This document shows, piece after piece, positions 38,050-48,946 of a DNA stretch of 64,000 bases. This DNA comes from Mesostigma viride (taxonomy: Eukaryota; Streptophyta; Mesostigmatophyceae; Mesostigmatales; Mesostigmataceae): the NCBI GenBank assembly GCA_009746045.1, contig RPFO01000246.1, positions 596,642 to 660,641 of the forward strand, in the 5' to 3' direction. The position numbers and the translations under genes are program-made. Below the pieces are notes generated by a model that worked only from the letters and a program-made list of their open reading frames with translations, searched no databases and was not told the DNA's origin. Numbering within the stretch: the stretch's first letter is position 1; each line of letters starts with the position of its first letter.

Positions 38050-38427
38050 TCAATATTCATCTATAGCTTTGAGGCTGCCGCCGACTTGGCTGCGGGGTAC
38101 CTGGCCCCAGCGGCACGCCCTTGGCTGGCTGGGACCCGCCTCATAGCCCTCCTGAAAGACGACGCCCCCCCGCCTTCCATGGCCGCGTTCGTCCCATTGC
38201 TTGCAGCGGCGCGTTGTGAGCCTAGGGATGGCCGAGGCCGGCGGGGCCACGCAATGGGGGCAGGCCCAAGGGCCCGGGGATCGAGGCAGCCGGAAGAGGG
38301 GCGGGACCAAGCAGCCCGTGTGCCAGCCGCGTTGGCACGAATCACACACAAGGAGGTGGGGGGCATCCTCACCGCTGTTGTGGCAGACCTCACACACAAT
38401 CGAGAGTGGCACGAGGGCGCCACGACC
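38050..38427 (-). pseudogene. PHD-finger ORF, split by a hAT element
   Basis: The minus strand encodes a C4HC3 PHD finger: CEVC..SGED..HLLVCDSCQRGWHTGC, then WACPHC. The frame continues upstream only if the element at 38436-42818 is removed. Then MGDLDDG (42819-42845, minus) joins GGRGALVPLSIVCEVC. PHD fingers read histone tails in chromatin proteins, but are also known in ORF1 proteins of some CR1-like LINEs. Given the LINE-rich surroundings either origin is possible. A stop lies a few codons upstream at about 42870. Confidence 0.6.
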
Positions 38428-38789
38428 GCCGTCATCCAGTGAACGCCATTACGCCATATAATACGGTAAATACGCCGTATTATACAATTGATACGGCGGG
38501 GTTTGGCGTACTAACGTACTAGAAATACGCGTATTGCGTTCTCAACGCAAATACGGCGCATAATACGTATTTTCGCGTATTATACGGCGCCCGGCACCGG
38601 AATTTGGCGCCAGAGCTAGTTTTGGCGTAGCTCATGCAGCCGACAGCCTTGCGCGCCAAAAGTAACCGCCGCTACCGAAGCTGAGGCCTGAGGCCGAACA
38701 CTAAACATGCATAAGGTGCTGCTGCCTGTGTACCGGGCAGTTTGATAGCACAGTGCTGGCATTTACTAGCTGCATGGACTAGTAGAGCG

Positions 38790-39392
38790 ATGGCGCACGG
38801 TCGAGGCAAGGAACCTGACCTCGGAATAAACTACGATGACATGTCAGATACGGAGTACGAAGACGCCCGAGCACGACATCTTGCTAGCTTGGAGCTAGAT
38901 GATGATGCCGACAACAATGACGGTGGGGACGAGGAGCCTACTGGCCCCGACAACAGTGGGGACGAGGGGGATGGTGATGCAAAGCGGGACAAGGCTGCCG
39001 TTTGGGAGTTCGTCAAGAAGGAGCGCATTGTAGTGAACGGCCTGCTGACGAACAACTACAAGCAATCCTGCCTTCAGTGCGGCATTACCTGGAAAGGGAG
39101 CGCCACTAGGGCAAAGCTCCACATCGTGGACAAGCCTTGGTGCCGGGATGTGAAGCCTTGCCCCAATCCGCCGAAGGCATATAGGGCGTATTTGCAGGGG
39201 ATTCTCAGGGCCAAGGACCTGAAGAGGCGTGGCCAAGCGGACCACATGGAGCTCGTGACCAAGCGCCGGGCAGCGACTCAACTGGGATGGCCTCAGTCGT
39301 GGAGGGCAGCGCCTCTGAGTGGCACGACGCCCAGGTTGGCTCTTCACAACAGCACAGCTCGAGCAGACCTGAGGCGTCCGAGGAGGGCCTGA
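38790..39392 (+). pseudogene. BED-finger N-terminal fragment of hAT transposase
   Basis: About 200 residues from ATG 38790 (MAHGRGKEPD). An acidic region is followed by AVWEFVKKE, then CLQCG.TWKGSATRAKLHI, which has the aromatic pair and Cys-x2-Cys of a BED zinc finger. The ORF then decays. No catalytic domain follows, because a satellite and LINEs occupy the rest of the element. Confidence 0.5.
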
Positions 39393-39499
39393 CCATGCCC
39401 GGCAGATGATGAAGCTGGATAAGCTGCAGCTGGACCTTGCACTGTGCAAGGGTTTTATTTCAGCTGGTATCCCTTTCAATGTCCTTAACAATGATGCAT

Positions 39500-40140
39500 T
39501 TCGTGCTGCATTGACATTGTATGTATGGCATGGTCAGTGGTGGCTGCCTGCATACATGTGTGGTCGTGGCATGCATGGTGCATGACATTGTATGTATATG
39601 GCATGGTGGTGGCTGCCTGCATGTCTCGAGAGCTTTAGATTGATAGGATTTTACATCTCATATGATGATGGATGACATTGTATGTATGGTATATGGTGGT
39701 GGCCGCCTGTATATGTGCTTATGGCATGGTGCATGACAGTGTATGGCATGCCGGTGGTTGCCTGCATGCATGTCTCAAGAGCTTTAATAGATAGATAGGA
39801 TTTTACATCTCATATGATGATGCATGACATTGTATGTATGGCATGGTGGTGGCTGCCCGCATATGTGTTTATGTATGGCATGGTGCATGCATGACAGTGT
39901 ATGGCATGCCGGTGGTTGCCTGCATGCATGTCTCAAGAGCTTTAGATAGATAGGATTTTACATCTCATATGATGATGCATGACGTTGTACATGTATGGCA
40001 TGGTCAGGTGGCTGCCTGCATATGTGTTTATGGCATGGTGCATGACAGTGTATGGCATGGTGGTTGCCTGCTGCAATGATGCATGTCTCAAGAACTTTAG
40101 ATAGATGGGATTTTACATCTCATATGATGATGCATGTTCA
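39500..40140. repeat. Satellite array of about 165-bp units
   Basis: About four diverged copies of a unit that contains TGACATTGTATGTATGGCAT, GGTTGCCTGCATGCATGTCT, CAAGAGCTTTAGATAGATAG and TTTTACATCTCATATGATGA. The array is confined to the hAT-like element. Confidence 0.8.
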
Positions 40141-40469
40141 TGGCATGGGTGGTGATGCTACCTGCATTTGTTTATTGCCATGTTGGTTTTGGCCTTTTGG
40201 GCTTCTGGGTGCATGGAGGAACTGGACCTTCTTGCCGTATGACTTAGCAATTAATTAATGGTTGTCATAATTAAGGAATAATAAAGAATCCTAAAGGTCA
40301 ATTAGCATTAATAAAATAATGTCATGGTGGCTGCCTGCAATTGTGTTTAGTAGGGCATGGTGCATGACATTGTATGCATGGAATAAAGATTAGTTCAATT
40401 ACAATTAAATGGGTGAGTATATATCACACTTCATGCAACTATGAGGATTTGTACGCTGATTTGCCCTGT

Positions 40470-40923
40470 GTTTCCCACATTATTAGGCACAGGCGCCTGG
40501 GCCTAGCCGGGCACCTGGCCCGCACAGATCAGGTAGATACCTCAGATAGACTAGCTGGCACCAAGCCCGCCCAGCCTGGGCGATATGTCCTAACCTGGCG
40601 TGCCCCCGGCCGCGCGCGGCAGGGCCGCCACCCGTGAACATTTCGTGATAGACTCGGCATGGACATGTGCTACACTAGACGTGACGGGCTCACCCCCGGG
40701 CAGCCTCCTGGTTTGTCTGTACTATGGAGGCAGATGGTGCGCAAGGATAGATGGCAGTTAGTAATGAAGGAGACCACCCCCAAGCCTGTGGGGGCTCCGC
40801 GTGTGACCAAGTATGGCATTCATAGCGATTCGGGCCGCAGTGCCCACACCCCTGTAACTAGGACCTAGATCGCAACTATAGACAACCAAGTGAGTGTCAA
40901 TAGGCTATGACCAGTCTGCGTGC
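40470..40923 (+). pseudogene. LINE ORF2 C-terminal fragment H
   Basis: The plus strand reads RRLGLAGHLARTDQVDTS at about 40485, then RYVLTWRAPGR, and a second frame, 40659-40868, reads LWRQMVRKDRWQLVM. The GHLART.QVDT segment matches the C-terminus of LINEs F and G. The fragment runs to the target site of LINE G. Confidence 0.6.
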
Positions 40924-40926
40924 ATT

Positions 40927-42581
40927 AATTAATTAATTAGACTCGTGCTCCCGTTGGGGAGTCACGGAGCATTAACCCCGATGGATGGATGGATGGGTGC
41001 AAACATTCCTACCGGTCTAATCTATCTACATTGGCTACATACTACATCTATCTAACAACATTCTAACTACAACATCTAGCTAGGCAGCCGCACGCTGCCC
41101 TAGGGGGAGCTATCTAGCGTGCCTCCCGCGGGATTGCACACGCGGGCGCTTCCCCACTGGGGGGGGCTCGTTGTCCTCTATGACCTGGGCCCACTTGGCC
41201 TTGTCCATCATCTTCTTCCAAATCACGGAGAGGCCTAGGCCCCCCACTGATGTCCTCTACTAGCTGTTCTTTGAAGGTGCGGGCCTTGCGGCGTCTAACA
41301 TCACTGGGCCCAGTCCACGTCAGGAGGTGCCGGCCAGGCTGGGCTGGTCGCAGTCCTGCGGGGGGGCCACGTGAGGTGTCTACCTGGTTGGTGCGAGCTA
41401 GGTGCCCTACTAGCTGCAGGCGGCGTTGCTGGTGCTGGTGCTGGTGATATAGGGCATGCCCTGGTACAGGTCCTCATTGCGGACATGAGCAGCATATCCT
41501 ACTCTGAAAATGGAACGCAGCATGCTGGTGACCGCGCCGTCCAGCTTGCGGGCCAGGTCGGCGGTGAGGGTCCACGTCTCGGCGCCATACGTGAGAACAG
41601 GAAGGACGAGGACCTTGAACAGGTCCTGTTTCTCGATCTTGCCCAGGGGCTTGCGCCACAGGGCCCGGTACTGGCGTAAAGCGTGCCAGGCGAGGGAGAT
41701 GCGGTGGTCCACATCAACCTCGCAGCAGCCTGGGGAGCAGGCTGCCCAGCAGCTTAACGCGGTCCCGATACAGGACTCGAGAGCCGTCTAGGAGATAGAG
41801 GGGCGGCGCTGAGTTGGTGAGCCCAACCGCCAGGGCCTCTGTCTTCTTGCTGACCTCAAGCCCCACTGCACGGGCCTCGAGAGCCAGGCAGTCAAGCCAT
41901 GTCTGCACGTGCTCAGTGTCCTCGAAGAGGGTGGTGTCGTCTGCGTAAATGATGTCTGCTAGCCGAATCTCCGTGTCCGCACCGCCATGCCAGAATTTGT
42001 TAGCAACCTGCACTCCTGGTTCCCTGCCCACGATGCGGGCAAATCGCTTGCGCGCCTGAATTGATTACGTATTCGACAACAATAATGAACAGGTAGGGCG
42101 ACAGCACGCAGCCCTGCCACACACCCTTCTGTAAAGGGCATGGGGGCGTGGTCCCGTAAGAAGTGCGCACCGAAGTGGTGGACCCTTCATACAGGTTGCG
42201 GATGACAGCAATCAGGGGGCGGGGGATCCGGAACAACTCGAGGATGGCCCAAAGCGCAGGCCAGAAAACCGAATCGAAGGCTTTGATGAAGTCCACCAGC
42301 ACAAGGTGCAAAGGGGACTCACCAGGCTGAAGGCGTTGCAGTTCCTCCACCAGTCGGCGAGTAGCGAAGAGCGCCTGTACTGTGTTGCGACCTGAACGGA
42401 AGCCGTGCTGAGTCTCGCTGAGGTGACCGTCCAGGGCCGTGCGCAGGCGGTTCAGGATGAGCCGCATAAGAAGCTTGAGGGGGGCACTTTGAATGCACAC
42501 CCCTCTGTAGTTGCCGGGGTCGGCAGGCGACCCCTTGTTCTTGTACAGCATCGTGCGAAAACTGTGTTGCCAGGCCGCTGT
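40927..42581 (-). mobile_element. LINE G: 5'-truncated reverse-transcriptase element
   Basis: On the minus strand: reverse transcriptase from GWQHSFRTMLYKN downstream, C-terminal region, 3' UTR, hairpin GACTCCCCAACGGGAGC (about 40946-40962) and a (TTAA)n tail. GTGCATT flanks it at 40920-40926 and 42582-42588, a short duplication and therefore weak evidence. It is very similar along its length to LINE F (55599-58086), with small indels. Confidence 0.75.
41250..42577 (-). pseudogene. Non-LTR reverse transcriptase (LINE G), frameshifted
   Basis: Reading from 42577 on the minus strand: NYRGVCIQSAPLK, HGFRSGRNTVQAL, DFIKAFDSVFW (catalytic Asp), GVWQGCVLSPYLF and, after a frameshift near 42060, IIYADDTTLFED (YADD active site). 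Then come AWHALRQYRAL, YGAETWTLTADLA and GHLARTNQVDTS. These are the standard motifs of LINE reverse transcriptases in order. Frameshifts near 42060, 41715 and 41470 destroy it. Unlike copy F it reads PLQKGVW without the TAA. Confidence 0.75.
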
Positions 42582-42830
42582 GTGCATTGCATTGGTATTC
42601 ATCAAGTTTGAGACATAAGCTAGAGTTTTTGAGAGGCACACCCATGGGATAAACACCTTAGAATATTTTATCCTATTTGAAAAATGAAAATCCACTTTTC
42701 CGGTCAAAAAACCATGCACTTTTTGAGCTTTTGGCGTATAATACGCGTATAATACGAAATACGCAATACGCCGAGGTTTTGCCGTATTGCCGTATTGCCG
42801 TATTGGCTCACACTGCATGCCGTCATCCAG

Positions 42831-43430
42831 GTCGCCCATCTCCTGCAGTTGCGCCGTGATGCGCTAGGACCGACGCAGCGCAGGGCCACTAGGCCGGCGG
42901 CCCATCCCGCGCTCGGGAGGTGCGGCGTCGCGTGAAGGAGGCATGGGGGAGGTGCGTAAAACAGCTTAGCGGGAAGCGCGGGGTCTGAGGGGGACGCGGA
43001 CGCGGGGGGTTAGTTGGGGGGCGCCCCCCCACCAAAGAGGGGGGTTTGTTGGGGAGCGGCAGCCCCCCAATGCGAGGCGCAGGTTTTTTCAGCTAGCTGT
43101 GCATGTAGAAATTAAAAAACGTGTCTCAATCCAGGAACCCCTGTTGGTTCATGGCAGCCTAGAAAACTGGAGCGCTGCAGCTAGGCCACAATCAACGGGA
43201 AATCTGCATTCGTGCAACTCGCGTAGCCCACGGGGCCGACAATTGGCCGACAGGTAGGTCGGCAGCCGGCCCCGGGCGTGTCGCAGACAGTAATCACTAC
43301 CTTAGGCCGCGGTGCAGAACAAGACGCGCCGCACAAGATATTGTCAAGGCTCACACGCCAGCCCCTAGCTGTGGGCAAGCCACCTCCCCCCAATTAAGAG
43401 GAGGCGGCGTTTTGATGAGTAGTGTAGTTA
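42831..43430. other. LINE-derived and unassigned sequence
   Basis: Contains G-rich low-complexity DNA (42950-43070) and a phrase shared with 48435-48535 (CAGGTTTTTTCAGCT and CGTGTCTCAATCCAGGAACC). A plus-sense stretch, AHTPAPSCGQA, at about 43355 corresponds to AHTPALVPP at 55570. The latter marks the end of the ORF in the J-type LINE. Confidence 0.45.
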
Positions 43431-43510
43431 GGATTTTTCTAGACTAGATAGCTTAGATCGAGTTAGGTTAGTTCGAACGATTACGCGGCTCCCTCCACTC
43501 CACGGTCCAT

Positions 43511-45524
43511 TGAATTGAATTGAATTGAATTGTAACATAACTCCGTTGGGAGTATATGTAGCACATAGCCCAGAGAAGGGGCATATGGCCTATCATACAT
43601 TTTGAGCTACTTCCTGCAAGGGTGGGAATGTAAACAACACTTGCTCTAGGTGCACTAGGGCACCTGCACCACCCAGAGTTTCAGGCATGTTCACCCAGCT
43701 AAGGGGAGCCTGTTATAGGTGGGGAAGATCAGCACAGCTATACAAGAGCTAGGGCATGGCTGCTCAGCAGGGAGTGACCCCCTGCATGGGCACTGCATAA
43801 TTAAATAAAGCTAGGCATCATCTGGAGGGTGGCTCATCATAGGCACACATGTACATGACTAAAAAGGCTAGGCCTCAGCTGGTATAGTGCCTGTAGTAGG
43901 CGGGCATGTACAAGGCCACTGTCTAACTATTCTACACTACTGCTGCTGTATTCCCCTAGGCTGCATGGGCCGGCTGCTGGAGTCGCTGGGGCCGCGGTGG
44001 TCGAGGGGGTCGCGTGCCAGGGCTTGTGGCCGACGTAGATGGCCGCCCCCTTCCAGTACACCGGCTGGCCCGCCTTGGTCTGCCGGAGCTGGAGGTAGGT
44101 CGGCCATAGCTCCCGTCGCCGTTGTTGCTGCGCCAGGGTCAAGTCGTCGTCCACGGTGAAGGGAGTGTTCTCGAGCCGCTTGCGGCGTCTGAGAAACGAA
44201 ATCTTGTCCGCTGGGCTGTCAAAGATGAGAAGAAGCGGAGGCGCCCCTGCCTTACCCCGCGCGCGGGGGAGGCGGTGGGCGGTCAGCTTAATCTCACCAA
44301 GGACTCAGGCCCATGCGTGCAAGGATTTTGCTCTCAAACGCACGTGCAAGCTTCTCGGAATTCTCACCTTCCACCATGTCGAAGTTCTTGAGTATGGCGT
44401 TGAGGCTGCGCTTGGCGAGCTCGGCCTCCTCGCGGAGGTCAAGCGTCTGCCGCTGGAGCTGGGCTGCGACGGCGGAGGTGGTGGAGGTGGTATGACAGTT
44501 GCTTAAGCATGTCCGCCCAGGTCGTGATGGGAGGAGCATCGCCGGCCAGGCCAGCCGGGGCTGGCTTGGCGGCAATGTCCTTCACTGCCTGGGCGGTGAG
44601 GCCTGCGGTGTTCTGCAGGACCTCAATAGCGATGGCATTATCCTTAAGACGCTGGTCGATGTCGCGGAGCTGGGCGGACGTGATGGAGTCGGTGGAGGCG
44701 GTGGAGGTGGAGGCGAGGAGGGTGGAGGTGGAGGTGACGGTGGTGGAAATGTTAGGGAGCTCAGCAGCCAGCGTGCCTCCCAATGCTGCCACATCTGTGG
44801 CAAGGGGGGTCACGTGCTGCACGAAAGCTTCCACGGAGGGTGGAGGTGGAGGGTGCGGATGGTGGCTTCGGTGGGAAAGGTGGGGGGGGCGGTCACTGGG
44901 GAAGCCCAGATCGCGCGGTTTCGGAGCGTCCAAGGAGGGAGCAGAGCCTGGGCGAAGCGTTGGAGCTTGGGGCGATTCATGCGGTGAAGGATTGGGAGAG
45001 CCTTGGCAGGGTCGACAAGCTGTCCATTACCAGGCCAGCGGCCGTGTTTGTGGGACGTGAGGTGCACGCACAGGGCTAGAAGCGTGGCGTACGTGCCGAA
45101 AAACACGTCTTCCATGAACCATCCGGGGCTGCGTTGCCAGTAGCCGGAGCTGTTGACGTCAAAGGAGATCTCTACCCAGGGCGGCTCAGCAGAGCGACTG
45201 CGCTTAGGTTCAGGTGATGCAGATGGAGAGGCATGCCCGGAGGGCTGGGCGAGCACCATGCAGTGCACGACTATAGTGTCACCGTCGCCGTCTGGGCCGG
45301 GGGGCGAAGCTGCAGGCGTATTTTCATTGCCGAGCGCAGCCGCCAGGCTGCGTTGCGTCGAGAGGCGTTTGCTCATCGTATATTGCGTAATAGCTTCGGA
45401 AAATTATATCAGCATGTGCGTCGTAGAAAGACGCATCGATTGTGATATTCACGGCTAAATTCGGTGCTCAAACGTGAAAGTTATGAGCTCCGCCGTCAGC
45501 TATGGCTACCTCGTGGCTCGTGGC
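43511..45524 (-). mobile_element. Full-length ORF1-only LINE-like element (copy B)
   Basis: Same layout and ends as copy A. It has a 5' UTR ending at GTGGCTCGTGGC (plus 45524), ORF1 from ATG 45376 (MSKRLSTQRSL), a 3' UTR of about 400 bp, hairpin ATACTCCCAACGGAGTTA and an (ATTCA)n tail from 43511. Its length of 2,014 bp is close to that of copy A without its insertion. I could not find a clean TSD. No reverse transcriptase is present. Confidence 0.75.
43927..45376 (-). pseudogene. ORF1 protein of copy B, frameshifted
   Basis: Segments line up with the copy A ORF1: MSKRLSTQRSLAAALGNEN, then LRDIDQRLKDNAIAIEVLQN, then LDLREEAELAKRSLN, then DDDLTLAQQQRRRELWPTYL near the end. They fall in different frames (changes near 44930, 44490, 44300 and 44170). 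The C-terminus is again followed directly by the 3' UTR. Confidence 0.65.
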
Positions 45525-45759
45525 ATATGTGCTATCTGATGGATGGATGGATCGATCTCTACCCATCCATCAAGGAATATGTGCTACGTCAATCTCCAAC
45601 GGAGGCATGTCCTTTCCCCTATATAAAGCGAGCTTCGTGACCGTTGGTTGCAAAATTAGGGGGAGTACCGCCGATAATTAGGTAGAAAATCGTGGTACAA
45701 AAATCAGCCATTGGGGGGTACTCCGGAGGTCCACGGGAGAATCGCGGATATCGCAGATA

Positions 45760-45960
45760 CAGTACGTACGGCGAGCGAGCGAAGCGAGCGAGCACCCTAC
45801 CGCGAGCGAGCGGAGCGAGCGAGCACCGTACGGCGAGCGAGCGGAGCGAGCGAGCACCGTACTGCTAAAGCGCACAGCGAGCGCAGCGAGCCGCGAGCGA
45901 AGCGAGCACCGTACTCTACTATTTCTCTCCGGAGCGCAGCGAAGGAGCACGATACTTAGA
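45760..45960. repeat. About 30-bp tandem repeat rich in GCGAGCGAGCGGAGCGAGC
   Basis: Four to five variant copies built on GAGCGAGCGGAGCGAGCGAG with CACCGTAC spacers, then a degenerate tail (CGGAGCGCAGCGAAGGAGCA occurs again at 46010). A TATA-like TATATAAAG lies upstream at 45620, but no gene is supported downstream. Confidence 0.7.
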
Positions 45961-47160
45961 AAAAGATGCGCCAACGAATTTCAGACCTACGGCCGCTTAC
46001 GATTCCTCTCCGGAGTGCAGCGAAGGAGCACGGGCAATTTCAGCGAGGGACGGAAGGAAACCAGCGCCGACGGGCCATGGGCCACGGGCCACGGGCCATG
46101 GGCCACGGGCTAGAGCCACCCCAGCGCCCAGCAGCGCGCGGTCGGCCCACCACTTCAGCAGCGTGCAGCATCGGGGCCCAGCATGAAATTTCAAATGATG
46201 GCCGCGGGAAGACGGGATGGCTGTCGACAGCCGCCTGTTCAGGAGGTCGTGACTGTTGGGCAAGCTACGTTTTCATTGTTGGACGCTTTGAAACGGGGTA
46301 CAATGACGCCGTCTTTCATGACGGTTCTTTGGAGCGCCTGGACTGTGGGTGCCGCGAGCTCTTGGAAAAGATTGCGGGGAAGATGACTGTCGGGGTAAGA
46401 AGGTGGCACCCGTTCTGACGCCTGGGTAAGCTGCGTTTGTTGTTTGCTGGGCTTTGGAACGGTGTCACATAAGCATTTTGGCTTCCAGTCGGTCTCTCTT
46501 TCGAGCGGATAGGGAGAGGCAGTTTGCCTACCGGGCGGTTCCATAGCAGCACTGTCCCGCCATGCACATATTCCACCGTCTTTTGCGCTCGGTTTTGTTT
46601 TATTTCGATTTCGGACGCTTTGGAACGTCGTTTCATGTTTCATGCATTCCTATGCTTCGAGCCCGTCTGTTTGCTTTGTGTTTCCGTCATCAGCGGGAAA
46701 GGAGGCCCATTTTCCTCGGCAACAACATTCGTTGAGTCACTTCCCGCATGGCAGGTATGCCTCCCGCTCTTTGTTGCTGTATTTCGGTCGGGGACACATG
46801 CCGGCGAATGCCTTTCCATTCCTTTTCCTGCACTCACGCATTATTTTTCCATTGTGTTTCGGTCAGCCACGGGAAGTGTTCCTGTTTTTGCTGCATCTGC
46901 GTGGGCTGTTGCTTTAAAAGCAGGTATTCTTCTGCCTGCGGGGGATGGCATACACACGGCGTGGTATTCTGAGCGTCAAGCCCAAGCAAACGGCCGGGGA
47001 AAAAACCTTTGTATTTTGAGCTCGAATTTGATTTGTTCCTTTTCATGAAAGGGACCTTTACTGGGCATTTTTGGCATTACTGATGAATCACTAGATTAAT
47101 GCATTAAAGGAGATGGTGTCTCTGCCTTTGTCATGTTTTTAAGAGCTATCATTTGAATGG
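45961..47160. other. Unassigned sequence, no supported gene
   Basis: Plus ORFs of 150-174 codons (45966-46418 and 46524-47048) lack recognisable motifs and overlap other open frames. A GGGCCATGGGCCAC tandem motif occurs at 46075-46110. I could not establish coding status. Confidence 0.4.
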
Positions 47161-47169
47161 TAATCCTCC

Positions 47170-47875
47170 CACCCACACTGTTGACCAAGCACACTTTCAG
47201 CCCACTGACCACGCACGGGTTCCCCATACTGACCACTGAGCACACGTTCCACCCACTGACCAAGCACACGTGCCACCCACTGACCAAGTGCACGTTCCAC
47301 CTACTGACCAAGCACACGTTCAGCCCACTGACCATGCAAGCACGGGTTCCCCATACTGACCAAGCACACGTGCCACCCACTGACCAAGCACACGTTCCAC
47401 CCACTGACCAAGTGCACGTTCCACCCACTGACCACGCACACGTTCCACCCACTGACCAAGCACACCTTCCACCCACTGACCAAGCACACGTTCATCCCAC
47501 TGACCATGCAAGCACGGGTTCTCCATACTGACCAAGCACACGTGCCACCCACTGACCAAACACACGTTCCACCCACTGACCATGCAAGCACACGTTCCAC
47601 CCACTGACCAAGCACACGTGCCACCCACTGACCAAGCACGGGTTCCCCATACTGGCACACGTTCATCCCACTGACCATGCAAGCACGGGTTCCCCGTACT
47701 GACCAAGCACACCTGCCACCCACTGACCAAACACACGTTCCACCCACTGAGCAAGCACACGCGTTCCACCCACTGACCAAGCACACGTTCCACCCACTCA
47801 CCAAGCATACGTTCCATCCACTGACCGAGCATGAGTTTACCATACTGACCGAGCAGCCACCCACTGACCATGAAG
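47170..47875. repeat. 24-bp minisatellite (CACCCACTGACCAAGCACACGTTC variants)
   Basis: Around 28 copies of a 24-mer core, CCACTGACCAAGCACACGTT, with several substitution types and occasional longer spacers (CATGCAAGCACGGGTTCCCC). The 24-bp period keeps frames open on both strands, giving spurious Trp/Val/Gly-rich ORFs. Confidence 0.9.
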
Positions 47876-48694
47876 CAAACACTCGGCCTTGGCTGTGCTC
47901 TGATTAAGTAATTGTTGTATAAATGAAATACCTGTTCTGATCATGCACATGTTGTCTCCTTGATGTTGTCTCCTTGATAAACCATGTGCCCATGGCCGTG
48001 ACTGTCTTGGTGACTCGCATCATTCACGGGTTGTTCAGCTGCCAAAGTTGCCCTATTAATTAATTAAGTTGCCCTATTAATTAAGTTGCCCTATTAATTA
48101 ATTAATTAATTAATTAATTAAACTCGTGCTCCCGTTGGGGAGTCACGGAGCACCCCTAGACTAGCCCCTAGACTGCACAAACCCAACCAACCAAGTAGCC
48201 AAGGCATAGGAGCCCGACCACCCAAGCCAAGGCCCCTGTCCCATCTCCCCCAATCAACGTACAGGGAGAATGAGGATTGTATAGTAGGGGACGCAGTTAC
48301 GCGTCTATATGAATTAGTTAATAGTAGGGGACTTGAATAAAGTCTCGAATAGTAGGGGCTTGGCCCCTACCGGGTCTACTTGTTATAATTTAATTTAATT
48401 TAATTTAATTTAATTTAGGCCACGGTGCCGCACCTCGGCGCAGGTTTTTTCAGCTCAGTGTGCATGGAGAAAAAAAACGTGTCTCAATCCAGGAACCCCC
48501 GACGTTGCATGGTGAACATGGCAGCCTAGAAAACGGCTGGCCGGAGACCACGACAAAAATAACTACAGCCGGCATGGGACACTCGATCCACACCGTGGAA
48601 TGAAGTAAAACATGCAGCCTAATAACCGTGCTGCGCTGCAAAGTCAGCCCGCGTGCGGCGGAGCTCGGCAATTAGATATTAAGTCATAGCCCCG
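47876..48694. mobile_element. Stacked LINE 3' ends with TTAA and TTTAA tails
   Basis: TTAATTAA repeats (48055-48120) precede ACTCGTGCTCCCGTTGGGGA, the minus-sense C/F-type 3' end. A separate (TTTAA)n tract lies at about 48388-48418. The phrase at 48435-48535 is shared with 43075-43165. No coding region is intact. Confidence 0.6.
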
Positions 48695-48946
48695 TGCCGG
48701 CCATCTTGCCCGCATGTACGTGTGCATATACCAGGTCAGTGAACTGATACGGCGATGTGCCAGGGCCCTGCGGGCGGGCTTAGGCCCTGGCCAACCAGGT
48801 AGTCTGACACCTCCTCCTATGGCAGGGTCCCTTTGTCCCGTCACGTACCGCAATCCACTGGCAAACTTCAGCGCGCACCCCCGCACCGGGCGCGGCGCGA
48901 CCCGGACCCGCTGTGTGACACAAAATTTGCTTGAGGATGCAGGCTA
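48695..48946 (+). pseudogene. LINE ORF2 C-terminal fragment
   Basis: The plus strand reads AGHLARMYVCIYQV and then RALRAGLGPGQPG. This is a diverged copy of the GHLART.QV segment near the C-terminus of the window's LINE reverse transcriptases. Only this segment is left. Confidence 0.45.

Larger units (their letters stand above)
38436..42818 (+). mobile_element. hAT-like element carrying a BED ORF, a satellite and a LINE
   Basis: GCCGTCAT is duplicated at 38428-38435 and 42819-42826, within a 12-bp direct repeat GCCGTCATCCAG. The termini CAGTGAACGCCATTACG (left) and CAGTGTGAGCCAATACG (right, inwards) are an imperfect inverted repeat with the CAGTG start typical of hAT elements. ATACG-rich sub-terminal repeats occur at both ends, as in the element at 34181-35417. 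Its interior has been enlarged by the satellite at 39500-40140, LINE fragment H and LINE G. Confidence 0.65.
43431..45615 (+). mobile_element. J-type LINE 3' UTR, interrupted by copy B
   Basis: Plus-sense 3' UTR pieces at 43431-43507 and about 45540-45615. Together they match 58140-58260: TGAGTAG.GTAGTTAGG, GCGGCT.C, CCATCCATCAAG, TGTGCTAC and hairpin CTCCAACGGAG. Copy B lies between them. Confidence 0.55.

Noticed and set aside
47096-47882. Possible CRISPR-like or leucine-rich-repeat-like array at 47.2-47.9 kb
   Set aside because: The 24-bp units are directly adjacent with no unique spacers, and the surroundings are eukaryotic; it is a minisatellite.
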